A stretch of 64,000 nt of DNA from Isoetes taiwanensis (Eukaryota; Streptophyta; Lycopodiopsida; Isoetales; Isoetaceae), in NCBI GenBank assembly GCA_021234155.1, contig JAJEKV010000030.1, positions 1,812,333-1,876,332 of the forward strand. The letters are read 5' to 3'. The translations under genes and the position numbers were made by a program. This document shows, in pieces, positions 1 to 12,261 of the stretch. Numbering within the stretch: position 1 is the first letter of the stretch; every line of letters begins with the position of its first letter. Under the pieces are notes generated by a model, which worked only from the letters and a program-made list of their open reading frames with translations, made no database searches and was not told where the DNA came from.

Positions 1-1205
1 CAAGAGGAAGGTGCACATAAACATGCATGGGCCAGCAAATAAACATGGGAAGTGTCTTCATGCCGACCTCATTGAATTTGATTGCGGGCCTACTTATGGA
101 ATACGTAGCATAATAACAGGGGGTTTTCTTTGTGTTTTTGTACGCTTTTCACTAAGGTTTTCCTACGATTTCGTGATGTATTCAAATGGATGTACTAATG
201 CGTATATCTAGAGTGCACCATTTCTGAGCCATTGATTTTAGCCTTTTTTTTTTCAATGGTCAACAACCAATGGCTCACAACAAAAGCCCTTTTTTTGTGC
301 GTGTGGTACATAACGGGCACATGAAGGGCTATTGATTTTAGCCTTTTTTTTCAATGATCAACAACCAATGGCTCACAACAAAAGCCCTCTTTTTGTGTGT
401 GTGTGTGTTGCATAATGGGCACATGAAGGGCTTGAAGGACGCATGTAGTGCAGTTTCCCTGCCGGCAACACATTTCTTATTATAACTTTTGATCCAGAGC
501 TCTGTTTGAGATGATTTTTATTGCGTTGGAAAGCTCTCTCCGAGATCTTTTTGATAGTATATGATATGGATATGTTTGGTTAAGTTATCTATGCTAAAAC
601 AGCAATTTTTCGGCCGGGTTTGGTAGGCTTTCACATCCTACCAGCTGATTAATACAGGATTGCGCTATTGGATATTGTTTTATGGCTCATTCCAAATGAA
701 GCTTGCAAAAAATTACCATGCATTTTTAGATTTTGAGGCAGTTATTAAGCAAATTCCAAGGCTTCTAGATCCTTGTGCTAACAAGCAGAAAAGTTTCCCA
801 CTTTGGTTTCTCACCACGAGAATCCATGGAGGCCAAAGGCTGCTGTTAAATTCCAGTTGAAAAATGTTTGTATGGGTGTTGCAAACTAATGGGATCAATC
901 TGCTCTATCTTTATGGTAACTTTTACTTATGTTCTATTTGTTTTATTGTGATCAAATTCAAAAGCTACAGGTGATGAAAGCCTCAAATGAATTCTAGTTT
1001 TTTTCTGGTTTGAATTCTAAAATTTTTGTCACACCGGGGAGGGGGGGGACGTCCCTAAGGGGGGGACGTCTCTAAGGGCCAAAAAATTGTTTTGCAACAC
1101 AAACCATTAACATCCAACATATAAAAATTAAATCCCCCAACACATAACAACCAACACATAACAACCATTGACATTAACAACCAACACATAACTACCATTG
1201 ACATT
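1..1205. other. non-coding stretch, no gene seen
   Basis: No convincing coding sequence on either strand; short ORFs here lack recognisable motifs. It holds a 100-bp tandem duplication (231-432), a GT-rich microsatellite near 397-412, and near 1110-1205 a run of diverged copies of a CAACACATAACAACC motif. The stretch at 480-560 carries the phrase GCGTTGGAAAGCTC downstream of an AACTTTTGATCC motif; its reverse complement resembles wording in the repeat array at 35.6-36.4 kb. Confidence 0.6.
231..432. repeat. two-copy tandem duplication, period 100 bp
   Basis: Copies start at 231 and 331, each with ATTGATTTTAGCC, and each ends in CACATGAAGGGCT. They differ by a few substitutions and by the length of the T and GT runs. 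No coding capacity is seen. Confidence 0.9.
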
Positions 1206-2321
1206 AATTAACACAACCAGAAAAACAACTTACTTGCGATGGAAAATGCGGCTAGGGTTTGCGGCTAGGGCTTCCGCCCTTGGCGGCGACCTGTTTTTCA
1301 TCTTGAAACCACGAAGCGGTCGATCTTTGGAAGGGCCTGCATTTTATTAAATCTGCTTCTTTGCCCTCTCTTGATTTGTTTTCTGATCAGTGGCCGTGCT
1401 CGTCTCTTTTCAGAAGTTCCTGAGAACCAGCAGCAAATCACAGCAAGAGGTAACTCCAACTAGGTCTTCAGCTTTTTTAACGCAGGTTAATAGATCAGTA
1501 AATCTCTGAGAATCGGCTGGGAAAGCCCGCACCCATTGCGGGCTGCCATGCTCATGAAAGGCACTCCAGGTGCTAAGGGGTTTTTTCATCTGCTTCCTGT
1601 GTATATTTTGCTACTAGTAGGTGTGCTTCTTGGTGCGAGCAATGAGGCCCTCCCGATCCCGGCAAGGGGAGGATTATGAGCAGATGATGGCTGCTCCGAT
1701 CATTCTGGAATAGGCTACAGGTGGTTTGCCATGGGCTGCCCTGGGCGGGAGACTAGGGAGGCCCGGGCATTGTGGGAATGAAGCCCATATTCTTCGTTCG
1801 ATGGGATGAAGTTCAGCAGGCCTGTCATCTTTTCTTATTGCTTGGAAGAAGGTTATACACTGTAATCTATGATAATGGAATCAGTAGGGATTAATGCGTA
1901 TGAGCCTCGCCTTGGTTGCTGGGATATTTTACGGAGAATGCTTCAAGTGGCTCCTTCTCACTAAGATCTCTTATGGCCATTCTAGAATGGGAAGTAGCAG
2001 CCTGAACCCTGCTCTTGATCCTGGGCGGCTGAGACAAGATTAACATATCTTATCAGGCCTATTGTGGAGCCTTTGTAATAAGGTCTTAGACCATTTCTTT
2101 ATAAAATTTAGCCTAGGAACTGAGGCCTTCTCTTCTATAGTATCCTATGGAGAAGAAGTTGAGAGAGGCTCCAAGTACTGGGCTAGAGTCTGGACTGCTT
2201 ATCATGGATTGGAGAAGTGATAGCAGCTCTGGACTCATTGTATGTGTAACCACTCTTATCTTTTGAATACAATACAGATCATTCTTGCCTTAAAAAAAAA
2301 AAAAAAAAATTAACACAACCA
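1206..2321 (+). mobile_element. non-LTR retroposon with poly-A tail and 14-bp target duplication
   Basis: The insert spans about 1220-2307 and ends in an A run (2292-2309). It is flanked by a direct repeat, AATTAACACAACCA, at 1206-1219 and 2308-2321. Poly-A plus a target-site duplication of this size is the signature of LINE-machinery retroposition. No long ORF survives and no reverse-transcriptase motif is visible, so it is a 5'-truncated LINE, a SINE-like element or a retrocopied transcript. The GC-rich 5' part (CTAGGG-type repeats near 1252-1270) resembles a transcript leader. Boundaries are firm; the class is uncertain. Confidence 0.8.
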
Positions 2322-2449
2322 TTGGGTCCAATACATTTAAATTAAAATCCCCCTTAAACCCCCTTTGGTTTGGGTGCATATTCACACAGAGGGTGACGTA
2401 GGGCAGCGAGAGCCCTCATAATTGTATTTTGCATGTATGAAATCAACAC

Positions 2450-2641
2450 CATATAGTGTTCCGCTTGAAATCTTATAGTATTTGCGAATCTTGTTATACA
2501 GTATAGCAAATTTTGTACTTGCATACCCCACAAACGAGGAACTTTACGTATGGTGTAGATTAAGGAATAAGGGGTGAATATGCCTATCCAACAGCAAGTG
2601 GATATGTACAAGCAAGTGTGGAAGTATACAAGATGCCTCTT
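2450..2641 (+). pseudogene. PPR protein gene, left part, broken by E1
   Basis: The last 70 bases before E1 encode the start of a PPR helix pair: DMY, a 1-base shift, then SKCGSIQDAS. The reading frame continues at 15623 on the far side of E1 with YIFHTLPTEDMIAWTA, a standard PPR motif. The region upstream (from about 2450) probably belongs to the same gene, but frame-disrupting changes leave only short readable pieces. PPR proteins are nuclear-encoded organellar RNA-binding proteins. The joined fragment contains frameshifts besides the transposon, so it was probably already a pseudogene or decayed afterwards. Confidence 0.65.
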
Positions 2642-2670
2642 GGGTCTAAGTTAGATATTGGGGTACAAAA
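2642..2670 (+). repeat. E1 left terminal inverted repeat with TCTT target duplication
   Basis: 29 bases identical to the reverse complement of 15590-15618. Preceded by TCTT at 2638-2641, which is repeated at 15619-15622. The repeat starts GGGT and ends in an A run, as does the E2 terminus. Confidence 0.95.
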
Positions 2671-2993
2671 GCACCCGTCTGGACGCGCTACTTTTCCTGC
2701 TTGGTCCGCTGTGCTTGGAGGTGCTTGGAGAGCGGGAACGCGATGATCCGTTTTTAGCAAATTGCTTCCGGATCGATGACATGGCTACCCGCAAAATCAA
2801 ATCCGGTACAGAATCAATTTGGCGGGGTTGTTGTGAGATGGCGTGGAGAGTGAATAGGATTTGGCTATGGCGGGAAGCATGATCCGGTGTTGTACCCCTG
2901 AACAGAATTTTCTTTGTGCAGCACGATTTCTCTGTACAACACAATTCTCTGTACAACACGATTCTAAATGGATCAATCAGCCATCAGATTTAG

Positions 2994-5617
2994 ATGAAGA
3001 AAAGCGACTTCAAATTTTCCGGGAAATTCAAGCCGAGAGAAGAAGGCAGGGAGAAAGAAAATATCCAGCCTCAAGTTGACAGCGGCTTGAGTGCGAGAAG
3101 GCTTCAAGAATTGTCCAAGAGTTTGGACGATTATTTCAATAATATCACAAAACCTTTGAAAGAAGGGGATAAGGCACTGGTGGTGCACAGATTTGTGAAG
3201 AGAGTGAGGAAGAAATTGCTACTGGAGGTGGATTTTGTTGATCATGATCAAAGCAAGATCATGAAGAATATAATTAGAAATGTTCAAGAGACACTCAATC
3301 AGCAAAAGAAAGTAAGGAAGACATATATAATGCAAGCAAGAAAGTCCACATTGCAAATGGTATCTTCAACAGCAAACAAAACCAACCAGTCTGCAGTTGC
3401 ACGCCTCCTTCATGTATCAAGAAAATCTGTTATTGCAGCAACCAGAAGAAGAGTAATGGCAGAACAAGAATGTGGTCCGTGGTCAATGTTTTCAAGGAAA
3501 AAGAGATCAGATGCAATAACCCGGTGAGGTTAAAATTACATTTTACAAGTTAAGACCCGAGAAAACACAAGAATCTCACCATACAGGAAGCATGTGAGAA
3601 AGTTTGTTACAAAAGATGGTGAAAGAATTGATCATCCAATACAACTGCTTGAAATTTCTTAGGTAATTATTATACTTTATATGTTTTACCGCTTGTTCTG
3701 CTTTACTAGATTGCCGCTTTTAATTTTTTTTGGAACTTTGTATTTCTGCTTTGTTTCCTTTTTGAAGGCCATGTAAAATTGCAACTATAATAGTTGCAAT
3801 TTTACATGGCCTTCAAAAAGGAATTCAATGAAATGAAGATTTCCAAAAGCACATTTGAATTCTTTGAAGCCATCTTTTGTGTGGCGTTTAAAAGAAAGAG
3901 AGACACATTCTTTGCCAATATCACATGCACTTTGAGTATGTGATGCAAGCACTCAACAAAATCAGAACAGATCCAAATGGAGTGCACAAAGAATGCAATT
4001 GTAATTGTGCTGTTTGTGGTGATGGTAACTTCTGTAGTGCCAAGAACCATGTTTATAAATCCACTAGTGATTTTTGGAGGCAAATGGTCTGCTCTAAAGA
4101 AGAAGATGAAGAATGGCACAAACATCAATGTCTGCAGTTGGCATGCAAAGATTGTGGGCTGAAAAGGTACTCTTAAGTTTGTCTCTTCAATGCTATGATG
4201 TTTAAAGATATTACCGTCAGTAACTTTAATTGTGGTGTTATAAACAGGTTTGCTTTTTGTCCTAAGGAGAAGATGGAAACTGATTACAAGGTGGAGTGGA
4301 AACAGTTTGAAAAGGTATTCTATTTGGCTTAATTAAATTGTGCTCGTGTAACATGCTTTTTAAACAAACTGCAAACTGACAGAAATGTTCATGGTCTGAA
4401 ATCAGCAAGAAGTTGGATACATGAAGGAGACTACCAAGAAAAAAATGGGAGGGAGGAAACCAGCAAAAGTAACAAGACTTGCATACAAGAACGAGAGTCT
4501 GCCCCAGTTCATGAAGCATGCTTCCAAGACAATGGTACAATTTGTCGCACACAATTATATGGCACACTGGCAGGCAAAGCAATTCAGGACGTGTTTGGAT
4601 ACCTTTCCTGAAGATGCAATTGTCTCTGTAATTGACTTTGCTGAAAATTACAGTTTTAAAATTCAGAGGGAGGCACAATCTTGCCAGCGGCACCGCGGAC
4701 CCGGGCCTCAATTCGGTTCATATCACATATAGACATGCAACCCAAGCTGAGATAGAGGAGATGGAAGTTAAGGAGGCAGAGCAAAGAGAAGAAGAGCGAG
4801 ATAAGCAGAAAAGAAAGAAGAAGACAAGTCAAGAAACCATCAGCACTAATCAGAGGAGAATTATAAAGGAAGTGCACTTTTATATTTCAGATGACAGGGA
4901 GCATAGCACTGAGTTTGTACAATATTGCTTGAAAGTACATGCTGACTGGCTTAGAGCATAGAACATTGAGTACAAGAAACATATTTTTTGGAGTGATGGT
5001 TGCACATCCCAGTTTAAAGGAGCAAGGCCTTTCTGGTATTTAGGAAGGAACTATGTGTGTAGTGAAGGAATTGAGTATGAGTGGAATTTCTTTGCCAGTT
5101 CTCATGGCAAAGGAGAACATGATGGACAAGGTGCAATATTGAAAAGGGTTTTGGCAAGAGAGCAATTGAAGTATGAGGCCTGGAAATTGGATCGTGTCAA
5201 AGATATTGTGGATTTCATGAACTGGTACATAATGAACAATCCACCAGACCCTCATATAAGAAGGTAAATTCTTGTTTTTTCTTAGATTTGAAGTTGCATG
5301 AATCTGTTTTATATTGCAGGTTCTTTTGGCATATTGATCCCCAAAGTGTAGACAAATCTGAAAGGAAGGAGTGGAGAACACTATGTGGGAGCTCTAAACT
5401 TCATTGCATCAGACCATGTGACAAAAAGAACCCTGCAAAAGTTGCTTACAGGTGCCTCTCTTGCTATTGTTCTTATTGCTTTCATGGTAAAATGGATGAT
5501 TGCACGAACAAAGCACGTTTGGGAGCATGGCTCACAGCAGAACTGAAACCAAAGATGAATTCTCACAAGGCACCCAAAATTATAACACTGCATGGTTTTT
5601 CCCATGGTTATGACTAG
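2994..5617 (+). pseudogene. E1 transposase-like gene, N-terminal to DDE-like core
   Basis: A multi-exon gene broken by frameshifts. The first ORF (2994-3527, 177 aa) is basic, with an HTH-like stretch (SAVARLLHVSRKSVIAATRR). An exon from about 3800 reads YMAFKKEF, then after a shift gives a zinc-binding cluster HKECNCNCAVCG (about 3979-4014) and LACKDCGLKR up to a GT donor at 4166. A short exon (about 4248-4315) follows. The core exon starts near 4388; its first acidic motif is VIDFAENY (Asp codon 4634-4636), then FYISDD, WSDGCTSQFKGA (about 4990) and SHGKGEHDG (about 5100). These look like the DDE/D positions of an RNase H-fold transposase. The exon from 5321 ends in a Cys-rich piece, CLSCYCSYC. 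Breaks: a GC-rich out-of-frame patch at about 4680-4710 and a TAG at 4959. E2 has the same motif order. The family resembles animal and plant DNA-transposon proteins; the superfamily name is not certain. Confidence 0.75.
3755..3823. repeat. perfect 33-bp inverted repeat with 3-base loop
   Basis: Arms 3755-3787 and 3791-3823 are exact reverse complements around TAA. The right arm overlaps the start of a transposase coding exon (YMAFKKE reading), so the left arm looks like an inverted copy of that exon edge lying in the preceding intron. RNA from here could fold into a perfect hairpin. Confidence 0.95.
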
Positions 5618-6094
5618 AAAACTATTCTAGAAAACCAATGCATGTTTGTGGGTTGATATCATTAAAAACCATATGTGACTAAACTAATGGGTTCTCTTGT
5701 AAGGTTTGTTATGATGGTATTATGACATGGTAATTGCAAATAGTTTCTTTGTAGAGTTTGTCAAAGTGGTATTACATGTTGGTAAGTTGATGTGGTACAT
5801 TATAGTGTTTAAGGGTATGGCTTGTGCATGTGGTATAACATGATGGTTGTGGATGTAGTTTAATATAGTGTTGTTATGGATGTGGTTTAATATAGTGCTC
5901 AATTTATGTGAAAATATAATGTGGTTGATTGTTGTGGTATACTAGCATGGCTAAATGTCATGGTAAATGCACATGGTTCACAATGCATTAGATGCAAATT
6001 ATGATTATTTATAGTAATTGTTTGTCCTAAATGTGTATGGTTTTGTTATGTATTAGCTTCATGTTTATCATTAATAAACCAGTATGATAACCAA

Positions 6095-6235
6095 CAATGT
6101 TTTGTTGTTTGAAGCATTTCATGTTTAATAATGTTCTGTTGTTTGAAGCATTTCATATTTAATAATGATAGCATTTCATGTTTAATAATGATAGCTAACA
6201 ACGTTTTGTTGTTTGAAGCATTTCACGTTTTGTAA
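6095..6235. repeat. short tandem motif, GTTTGAAGCATTTCA
   Basis: Three to four diverged copies of TTTGTTGTTTGAAGCATTTCATGTTTAATAATG-like units of about 33-50 bases, non-coding and AT-rich. Confidence 0.7.
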
Positions 6236-9200
6236 ACTGAAACTCTTAAAGACTGTGAATGGTTTCTTTTATATATTATAGTACGTATTCCAACTATGTC
6301 ACTAGTCCTCAATAGCAACACAAATCAGGGAGCAAGGGGATTTGAACCCCCATTCCAAAACTCATAAACAAAACAATGACAAATCTATTTTTAAAAAGAA
6401 ATATGTACAATGTAAATTTAGATCAAATAGCAAACATCCAGCATAGGAAGAAAGTAATGACCTTGCATTTTTATTTAAGTACTCAAACATCGAACATATA
6501 TTAATACAGCTCAAATGGATCACATATTAATCCAACTTAAACAGATCACCTCTATTTGGATCACCTCGAATTCCCTGTGGTGATGCGACAAGGCCCCGCA
6601 GATTCCACCTACTGTATTCAAAGTGGAGATTCAAAAATTACATTCCACGCATATTCCTAGCTTTGAACTACCCTTGATGCAGACGGTGTTTGCCTATTGC
6701 CATAGCTGGAAGAGTAGAAAAGAGAGAAAATTGTGTGTCAAAAAACAAGAGTCTGGCTTAGCGTTGTAGTAAAATAGGGCGTCAATGAAACTTTACCAGA
6801 CCTGCTGACTTTAGATGTATGTGCTCCTATTGGTTGACAATGGCATTTGAAGCATTCCACTCTGACCACAAGCTACCAAGCATTATTCGTAGTCTGTCTC
6901 CAGATGCCGACCAAGATCTCCTGCATAACAAACAAAGCAACCCTGCTTATAAACATTAGCTAAATAAACGGCATAACAAATAGAGCTAGACTTGGAAGGT
7001 CCTACCTGCCTCAATCAGCATGAGCTTCCATTTGCCAAAAGGGAAGAACCAAATAGCAAGAGCATTAAGGATAACCTCAAGGTAAAGTTGCAGATCGATT
7101 TAGCAAGCCCAAAGTAGTTGCATCACAAAATGAGGCCCATTTACAGTTGGATTATCAAACATGAATAAGATGCAAGCCAAGTGAGAATGAACACTTCTAT
7201 CCAGTATAATGCATAATCTGTCATTGCAGCGGAATGTTCTTGATAACCTATTGATGACTGCAACCAGTGCAGATTGAATGCATGCAGTTAAAGAAGTACT
7301 AGAAACCAAGGCTATAAAGCATTCTCATTTCAGGAAAAAATATGTCCTAGATAGGATGGGCTAACATGAATTTTTCCCCTAACCTTCTTCTGATATGCTA
7401 GCCTTCTTCTGATACAGTCAGCTCCTGGTGGAGATATTCACGCATCAAAGCTTGAGTCAAAAGAAAAGGTTTTGAAGCCTTTGATACATATGAGAAAGAT
7501 CAGGATCATATCTCAGGCTTGATATTATTCCCATACCTCGACAACCAAGCAAGCATCTTTCCTTTCCTCGCACCTATGTTGCTTTAAACCCGAGGTAAAT
7601 CAAAAAACTCAACTCCGTGAAAGGGATATTTTAATCCACTTACTATTTGTCATTTCATTTTAGTTCAATGAAAGAAATGTATGAGCCGTGAAAACGACAT
7701 AAAAGGACGTAATAAAATAAAGAGGAGCAAGCCAAACATACCTCTCAGTAGTCATGCGACACACGAAAAGAAACAATAAACAATGAAGAACAAATGAAAC
7801 AAAATAATCCATCTCGGCTTGAGGCGGCAATGAAATCCATCTCTCGGGCTGAAGCCGTGAAATGAAAAATTCGCCGCAGGTTCCGCTTTGCTTGCTCAAG
7901 ACGCCGGGGAGCTCAAGGTTTTACTTGCCCCGATGGTCGGAGGCGCCTCAATGAGGGTTTGCCGCCTCATTCCCTTTGAAGTCGCTTCCCCCCTTTTTCA
8001 TAGAGAGCAGTAGATCACAATCGTAGCCGTTGATGACTTCCATATTTGGATTTTAGACTAGTTGAATTTGTTTTCACGCATTTTTCAAAATTTAAGCATG
8101 TAGTTGTTTGAGTGGTAACCTAGGTGTATTTACTTAAGCTCGGATTTCCACTAACGATTTCCACTAGCTGTATTTTACCTAAGCTCGGATTTCAAAATGA
8201 TGTGGCCTCATAGTTTCAAGGCACTAACATAAATTTGTTTGAAATTGCTGCATCTTCTACTTTAAAAACTTCCAATAAGCCAACCACAAAACCACTAATT
8301 AGCTATTTTTAACCGTGCATTCTTCCTATTGTCGTTGAAATTTTATTCTACCAGGCAATATTGGCCGAAAGCATGAAAATTCCACGACAACAACAAAAAT
8401 AATACCAGTTATGCAATGCAGCTACCACAACTAAAGAGGGATGAACGACAAAATGTGACGTGGGGATTTCCTATTGGCTTCTATTTTAAATTAAAATTGC
8501 CACTGCCGAAGCTGAGGAGAAAACTTGTTCTAATTCTAAATCATAGCCAAAGGACAATAAAACCTAGATAACATTGCCTTATTGAAACGAAATCCCTGCT
8601 CCAGTCTAATCCCGATGAAAACAAGACTCGACATATTTGCTGCAAATAAAAAATCCACCGTACAGCCGCATGCATGTAAGCAGCCTCCAACCTTGGTGAT
8701 GATCTGTATCAAGCTTGACTTAAGGCCATCCATCTTCTGGAGCCTGTCAATATAACATTTAGCAGCCAGCAGAAACATCGCCAGATCCTCTCATCTATCT
8801 GGAGATGCATTCTCAGAAGAACAAGAAAAAGGTCCGTACCATAGATTAGCTCCAGCCGCTATGGCGATGGCGTTGGTCGTAGAGTCTGTAGCCGATAGGA
8901 CTAGGCTCCAGCTGTTACACATTAAACTCAACGTCTCAATATAATGATGCCTCTCCTGCATTGCCGCCATAAGAGAAAAAAACAAAGGATCGATATGCAT
9001 AATTTTAGTTTTTACCGGTTGGGTTTTTTCATTGTCTCTCGTGTGTATACTAGGTGGAGATATGAGAAGCGCCGTATATATCGGACGCCAACATGTTATA
9101 GCCACGGGCATATCCGTGGTATATCCATGTCTTTGACATGTTATAGCCACGCCAAAAAAAAATTACACGGCGTTTTTGTGGACTTAGCGGATTTTTTGCC

Positions 9201-9484
9201 ATTTAAGGCTGGCTATAACATGCCCACGTTCGACATTTACCGCGATGGGAGGTATGCGTCCAGATTCTCGTTATTATTTATCCCTACAAGAAATTTATCG
9301 CGATGGCCAAGCCCGCTACAAACATTTCTTTAGTTCAGACCCGTGCAATTGAACTCAGTATTATTTGACAATGCAATGCTTGCTTAAAAAACAAAGGAAG
9401 GCAAGTTCACAAGCGAACACATTCATTGTTTATACAAAGAAAGTTAGAAGCAAATAAAATGAATTAAAAGATGCCACATACATT

Positions 9485-9610
9485 TTGTGAGGGTTATAAA
9501 CAATAAGAATGATTCTATGTGCAACTGCAAATGAATCTTGAGGATTAAGAACAATAAGAATGAATCTTTGTACAACTACAAATGAAGCTTGAGGATTATA
9601 AACAATTACA
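9485..9610. repeat. diverged tandem repeat, about 60-bp unit
   Basis: Units share AACAATAAGAATGA, then a tract ending ACAAATGAA(T/G)CTTGAGGATTA. Two full copies and a partial third are visible. Non-coding. Confidence 0.75.
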
Positions 9611-9827
9611 ATTACAAATGAATCTTTTCACAAATGCAAACCTCCAATGCAAGGAGTATAGAACTCTAACTCTAGAAGTTAGAATTTAGTCAGCGTAATG
9701 GGCTTAAACCCCAATTACACTTAGATTGAGTCAAAGCCCATCATGTTGCATATAAGGATGAGCTAAATTACATTGTTGTTTGGACAAATATCTGAGCTTG
9801 ATCATATTTCCATGTCCATACATATCA

Positions 9828-10061
9828 CCTTCCAGAATGTGCCATCAAAATCTAGAGTTTAGAGCAAACAGAAGGAGCGAAAGAGATAGAATGGCATCGC
9901 CTATTGCATGCATCATTTTAACGTACCTCCCTCGCTCATGCCTGTAAACAAACAAATTGTACCATTTATAGGTCACCTTCCAGAATGTGCCATCAAAATT
10001 TAGAGTTTAGAGCAGACAGAAGAAGCGAAAGAGATAGAATGGCATCGTCTATTGCATGCAT
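9828..10061. repeat. direct duplication of about 88 bp, copies 144 bp apart
   Basis: CACCTTCCAGAATGTGCCATC starts both copies and CTATTGCATGCAT ends both; they differ by about six substitutions. The phrase ACGTACCTCCCTCGCTCATG after the first copy recurs near 10371. Confidence 0.85.
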
Positions 10062-11742
10062 ATGGACTCTACAACTTTTTCTTTCTAAATTTAGATGGCT
10101 ACATAAATAAACTCAATTAATAGTCCTTTATTCGGATTAGTTCATATTCAGGGAGGCTTCATCTCTAATCTGATTGTGCAAATAAACAACAAATTGAATC
10201 ATATTGAATTGAGCATAGGGTGAGGGTATATGGTTAAATAACTCATCTATAAAGACCCGTACCTTACTGGCTCGCAAGACAGAATAAAACATTTGAGCAC
10301 ATAAAGGCCATTTGTACCATGTCATGCGCATCATTCCTGTTGTTTTCTAGGCTGGCCCCTGATCTTTTTAAACGTACCTCCCTCGCTCATGGTTTTTGTT
10401 CTTGCCATTTTTCTTCCAATTGTGATATCCTAAGCATTTTTTGCTCATGAAGCATGTTAGACCTAGGATTTCCTGTCTGAAGCCTTATAAACATTGTTTT
10501 CCATGAGTTATTCTTGCATGATAGTTTTTTCTTCTCTCAATTATCATTTTCTTTGCTTGGCTCTTGCTTTCAAGAGTTAAGCTCTGCTGTGTTGCTCAAA
10601 AATTGAAAGATGATTTGGTGTGCGAAGCAAAGCTACATTTGTGAATTTCGTCTTAAGAATGGCCTACATCATAAAAGCCCCATCCGGAAGGCACCCTTAA
10701 TGCCCAACCAAAGCTCAGTTTATGGAGGTTCTTCAGAAGGCTGAGCTAGATCAGAGTTTCACAAAAAAAAAAAACATATATCTTCCTTTTGTGTTTTCCT
10801 CTGGATTTAACATAAGACTCTACGGCCAGTGTTCCTGAAATGCAATAATTACATTCCACTCTCTAAGTTTCCAAAAATATATAAGTGCGCCATTTTTAAA
10901 ATGGAAGAGAGATGTATCAATGTTTATATAATCAACAACTTTTGGAACTTTTACCACAATGCACTGAACAGATATTGTGCCGTAGTCAAAAGTGGTGCTT
11001 CAATCTGGTTAAACTTCTGAATCAATCTATATTACCACATCTACTTGCAGATGTGCCTGAAAAAGAAAGAAATGTCAAATGAAAGAAAGAATACTTCTTT
11101 TGCAAAGATGAACACACATGTGTTCTTTACAAAGAGTTTGAACTATGAATTACAAATTACAAAAGACACCTTTTGTATTTTCTTATACATCGGTTTGCTT
11201 GATATTTGAAAAAAGTCTAACGTGCTTCGGAGGCTTCGAACAACAAAAATTACAAAAGATCATATCTATCGTGGTTTGATAGTGGTTAATTAAGACAATT
11301 TTTGGGTGTGCTTATGAGTAACCACTATGGATGGCTACATGCTTTTAGGTGATAGCTATGAGAACTATGACAAGTAACTCGATAGTGAAACTATGCTATA
11401 AACCACAACCATTTTATAGAATACAGTGATAATAGAAGACTAGCATAAATAACCACCCCATGACATTAGAAAAGCATGCCATAAACTAATTTAACTTTGT
11501 GGCAATAGAAAATCTACTAAACAACCATTGCTACCTTTATTGTGGTGTTGAAAAACCATGCTACAAACCATTGTCCATTTAATAACCCTTCTCGAACCCT
11601 TATATGTTAGAAAACAAACATGAATGACCACTATTTTTTGCTAGAAATCATGTAATAAACTAATATGGATTCTAATAAACCACGCTATACCAAAAAATCA
11701 ACATAAATAACCATGTACTAGATATTAAAACCACTATGTTAT

Positions 11743-12261
11743 GTGGTTTTGATTAAGAATGAAATTTTTGGCATAAGAAAATGCATAGTGGTTTTTCAGT
11801 GGTTTATTATAGTGGTTAAAGTTTTGGGTGCCTTGTCTGTTGCTGGAGAAACATCCACAGCAATTAGTCAGGGGGAAGAAGAAGAAGATGAAGAAGTAGA
11901 TTACCTTAGTTCTCTTGTAGAAGTTGGAGATAACTTTGCTGTAAATGCACATCCAGAAGATGATGAGGGAGTTGACTTTTATGTTCTTAGGTGTACAGAG
12001 ACTAAACACACATTGTTAGATACATATGAAGATGCTTGGGGTACTGCATTTGGTGTAGGAGAAGTTATAGTTTCTGGCCATTACTACAAGCAAACAGATG
12101 CACTCCAATTTGAGTTACTATTGGACAAGCCAGTTGCTAGTTTGTATAGCCACCTTGTCAGACATGTGAAGTTTGATATGGAGAATCTTGGTAACAACAG
12201 TTTCAAGATGAGTGAAGAGACATGCCAAAAAGTTATGGCATCCCTTCCAGTAGAGTGCTAA
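11743..12261 (+). pseudogene. E1 transposase C-terminal module
   Basis: The ORF is 172 aa, but the meaningful part starts near 11830. It is acidic (EEEEDEEVDY) and then gives VGDNFAVNAHPEDDEG, FYVLRC, VIVSGHYYK, YSHLVRHVKFDM and a stop at 12261. E2 encodes a matching series (IGDIFASFAAPGN, then GVIAGHYYQ) directly after its DDE-like core, so I assign this segment to the same gene as 2994-5617, now separated by the presumed nested insertion. The GD-FAV pattern suggests a small SH3/BAH-like barrel; that is inference. It ends about 470 bases before the stop of the convergent FCP1-like gene, an arrangement shared with E2. Confidence 0.6.

Larger units (their letters stand above)
5640..11740. other. 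probable nested insertion splitting the E1 transposase; no coding seen
   Basis: In E2 the DDE-like core and the C-terminal module are about 150-200 bases apart; in E1 they are 6.1 kb apart. The intervening DNA has no recognisable gene. Its left end (about 5640-5960) is crowded with GTGGT/TGTGG motifs and its right end (about 11270-11820) with the complementary ACCAC motif, as in subterminal repeats of a DNA transposon. Near the edges, GAAAACCAATGCAT (left) faces a related inverted sequence on the right, but I could not fix exact termini or a target duplication. Inside are local repeats (6100-6230, 8130-8190, 9090-9230, 9485-9610, 9828-10061) and AT-rich sequence. A very long intron is the alternative. 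Confidence 0.5.

Noticed and set aside
2651-2959. 102-aa minus-strand and 74-aa plus-strand ORFs just inside the E1 left TIR
   Set aside because: No motif and no counterpart in E2; probably leader sequence of the transposase gene.
6331-6362. tRNA-like B box (GGGTTCAAATCC on the minus strand)
   Set aside because: No A box or cloverleaf upstream in the correct orientation; probably chance or an old SINE trace.
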